DNA of 13,137 bases from CAZLMW01 sp964560875. GTDB taxonomy: Bacteria > Myxococcota_A > UBA9042. This document shows positions 12,234-13,137 of this stretch, in pieces. The translations under genes and the position numbers were made by a program. The stretch spans positions 1 to 13,137 of the forward strand of contig CAZLMW010000173.1 in NCBI GenBank assembly GCA_964560875.1. The letters are read 5' to 3'. The stretch's first letter is position 1. The number at the start of each line of letters is the position of its first letter. The notes under the pieces are model-generated. The model was not told the origin of the DNA, searched no databases, and saw nothing but the letters and a program-made list of their open reading frames with translations.

Positions 12234-12731
12234 TTACTGCCACTCAGGGTCGTAGTCCGAGAAGACCCCGGCGCCAGGCAGGCAAAACGGATGGCCGTGG
12301 TTGGTGTCAGGGTCGATGTAGGCCACATCGATCCCAATGTCGGGGCTTTCCGCACAGCGACAACTGCGCGGAAATACTGCACTGCGCGGGTCGGAGCTCA
12401 GTAGTACTGTACGCGGCACCTTCCAGCCGGCGGTGTGCTTGGCACGGACAAATCCCAGCGCGTTGCGCTCGAGGCATTGGTGCTCCCACCGAACCGGCCC
12501 GTCGTGAATCCAGACGACGTTGTCGCGGAGCCGTGTGGCATCGTCGAGCGCCGCAAACTGACGCAGAAGGAGAGCAACACGCACGAAGACGGCAAGCCAG
12601 TCATATTTGGAGTTTCGGGCGACGTTGATGCCATCGACGAGCAGGAACTCAGTGTCGAACGAAATGGACTCCATGGTGCGGGCACGTCTCAGAGACAAGA
12701 TCAGGCCATCAATGTAGGCGTGTGGCGTCAT
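12234..12731 (-). CDS. Hypothetical protein, possible NYN/PIN-like nuclease fold
   Basis: 165 residues from ATG 12731, chosen because GAGGGAG sits 7 nt upstream (12739-12745); the frame stays open further upstream to the window edge but codon use there is not coding-like. The first strand 'FLLVDGINVARN' (29-40) resembles the 'hhhDGxN' opening of NYN/PIN-type RNases, followed by a helix 'AVFVRVALLLRQFAAL' (47-62) and a strand 'NVVWIHDGP' (71-79). Later acidic sites include D114 and 'GIDVAYIDPD' (133-142), and several Cys/His occur toward the end (C124, C126, C150). A nuclease role would need conserved acidic residues that cannot be confirmed by reading. No partner gene is visible; it converges on the secreted-protein gene. 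It could equally be an unrelated orphan. Confidence 0.6.
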   Translation of the reverse strand: MTPHAYIDGLILSLRRARTMESISFDTEFLLVDGINVARNSKYDWLAVFVRVALLLRQFAALDDATRLRDNVVWIHDGPVRWEHQCLERNALGFVRAKHTAGWKVPRTVLLSSDPRSAVFPRSCRCAESPDIGIDVAYIDPDTNHGHPFCLPGAGVFSDYDPEWQ

Positions 12732-13137
12732 GTTCGTTCTCCCTCGCGTTCGGTAGTTTGTGCATAGCCTGCAAAGCCCTGTTGCACACACGAACACGAA
12801 TGAATTCATCCTGTTGACTGTTGTGTGCAGAACCAGGGCATGGAAACTCTTCCGTGTATGAGCAGGCACGTGCGCGAGTAAGGTCTTACGGACTGCATCG
12901 TGCACAGGTCGATTAACTGGCTGATAATACTGAGAAAATACGATGCTGATAAGCCGATCTGGTCCTGCACCGGAATCGTCAGGTGCGCTCGGACGGGGCG
13001 TGGCCTGCCTGCAGCCATCATTGTGCCGGACCTGATGTTCGGACCGGCGCAACGCCAAATGGTACGTACGGCTTGGCTGACACTCCACGCAGCTTGAGAT
13101 TCCACCGATTTCCCGCTCTGCTACGGCGTTTCTCAAG
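12732..13137. other. 406-nt stretch without a convincing gene, less GC-rich than the rest
   Basis: No frame shows the high G/C third-position bias seen in the neighbouring genes. The minus-strand frame of the 165-residue gene stays open to the edge, but its third-position GC is only about half. It should contain the promoter of that gene and holds the imperfect palindrome at 12776-12839. The base composition shift suggests an intergenic or recently acquired segment. Confidence 0.5.
12776..12839. promoter_or_regulatory. Imperfect long inverted repeat with palindromic centre
   Basis: The left arm GCCCTGTTGCACACA (12776-12790) pairs with the right arm TGTGTGCAGAACCAGGGC (12822-12839), leaving a 3-nt bulge. 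The 31-nt interior contains the perfect palindrome ATGAATTCAT (12800-12809) close to the centre of symmetry. It begins 45 nt upstream of the minus-strand ATG 12731, so it may be an operator or a 5' leader hairpin. Confidence 0.45.

Noticed and set aside
12776..12790. GCCCTGTTGCACACA recalls IS6/IS26-type terminal repeats (GGCTCTGTTGCAAA)
   Set aside because: The opposite arm is only about 60 bp away, no transposase is present, and the similarity is partial. It is better described as a local palindrome.

Overview
The window is GC-rich DNA with tightly packed genes, strong G/C preference at third codon positions and short ATGA overlaps. It looks bacterial and most like a member of the Myxococcota/Deltaproteobacteria or a similar high-GC Gram-negative. 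The best taxonomic clue is the secreted protein at 11369-12160, whose 'YGGRLLDKLGQPV ... LPRTRLTAVPYALEA' layout is familiar from myxobacterial and planctomycete exported proteins. This assignment is inference and only moderately secure. No rRNA, tRNA, CRISPR array, complete insertion sequence or integrase was seen.

Region A (1-8780, all minus strand) is a defence operon of five genes. In transcription order they are hsdR (8780-6336), hsdM (6305-4830), hsdS (4833-3178), a McrB-like AAA+ gene (3181-1151) and a McrC-like DUF2357-type gene that starts at 1154 and runs off the left edge. The R-M junction has a 30-nt gap; the other three junctions are 4-nt ATGA overlaps. A complete Type I restriction-modification system is therefore translationally chained to a McrBC-like (Type IV-like) pair. 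The last gene has no closed ORF inside the window and is easily missed; it was read directly from the minus strand.

Region B (8781-9205) is a gene-free divergent spacer. It holds a pair of mutually exclusive hairpins, a strong 9-bp inverted repeat and an 11-bp direct repeat with a GATGAAAA core. These are candidate control sites for hsdR on one side and for the small gene at 9206 on the other.

Region C (9206-10990) carries a small HTH plus zinc-ribbon protein on the plus strand. It converges on a minus-strand pair: an XRE-family regulator followed by a compact DnaB-C-terminal-domain-like RecA-fold ATPase in which the usual catalytic Glu appears to be Asp. The pair looks like accessory (mobile-element or defence) cargo of unknown function.

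Region D (10989-12160, plus strand) encodes a short acidic predicted lipoprotein, overlapped by ATGA with the secreted PYAL-type protein. The start codons of the lipoprotein and the XRE gene may share one CATG. A 9-bp stem (12178-12208) separates this pair from the convergent gene that follows.

Region E (12234-13137) has a 165-residue minus-strand protein with a 'LLVDGINVARN' strand that hints at a NYN/PIN-like fold. Upstream lies about 400 nt of less GC-rich DNA with an imperfect palindrome and no convincing gene.
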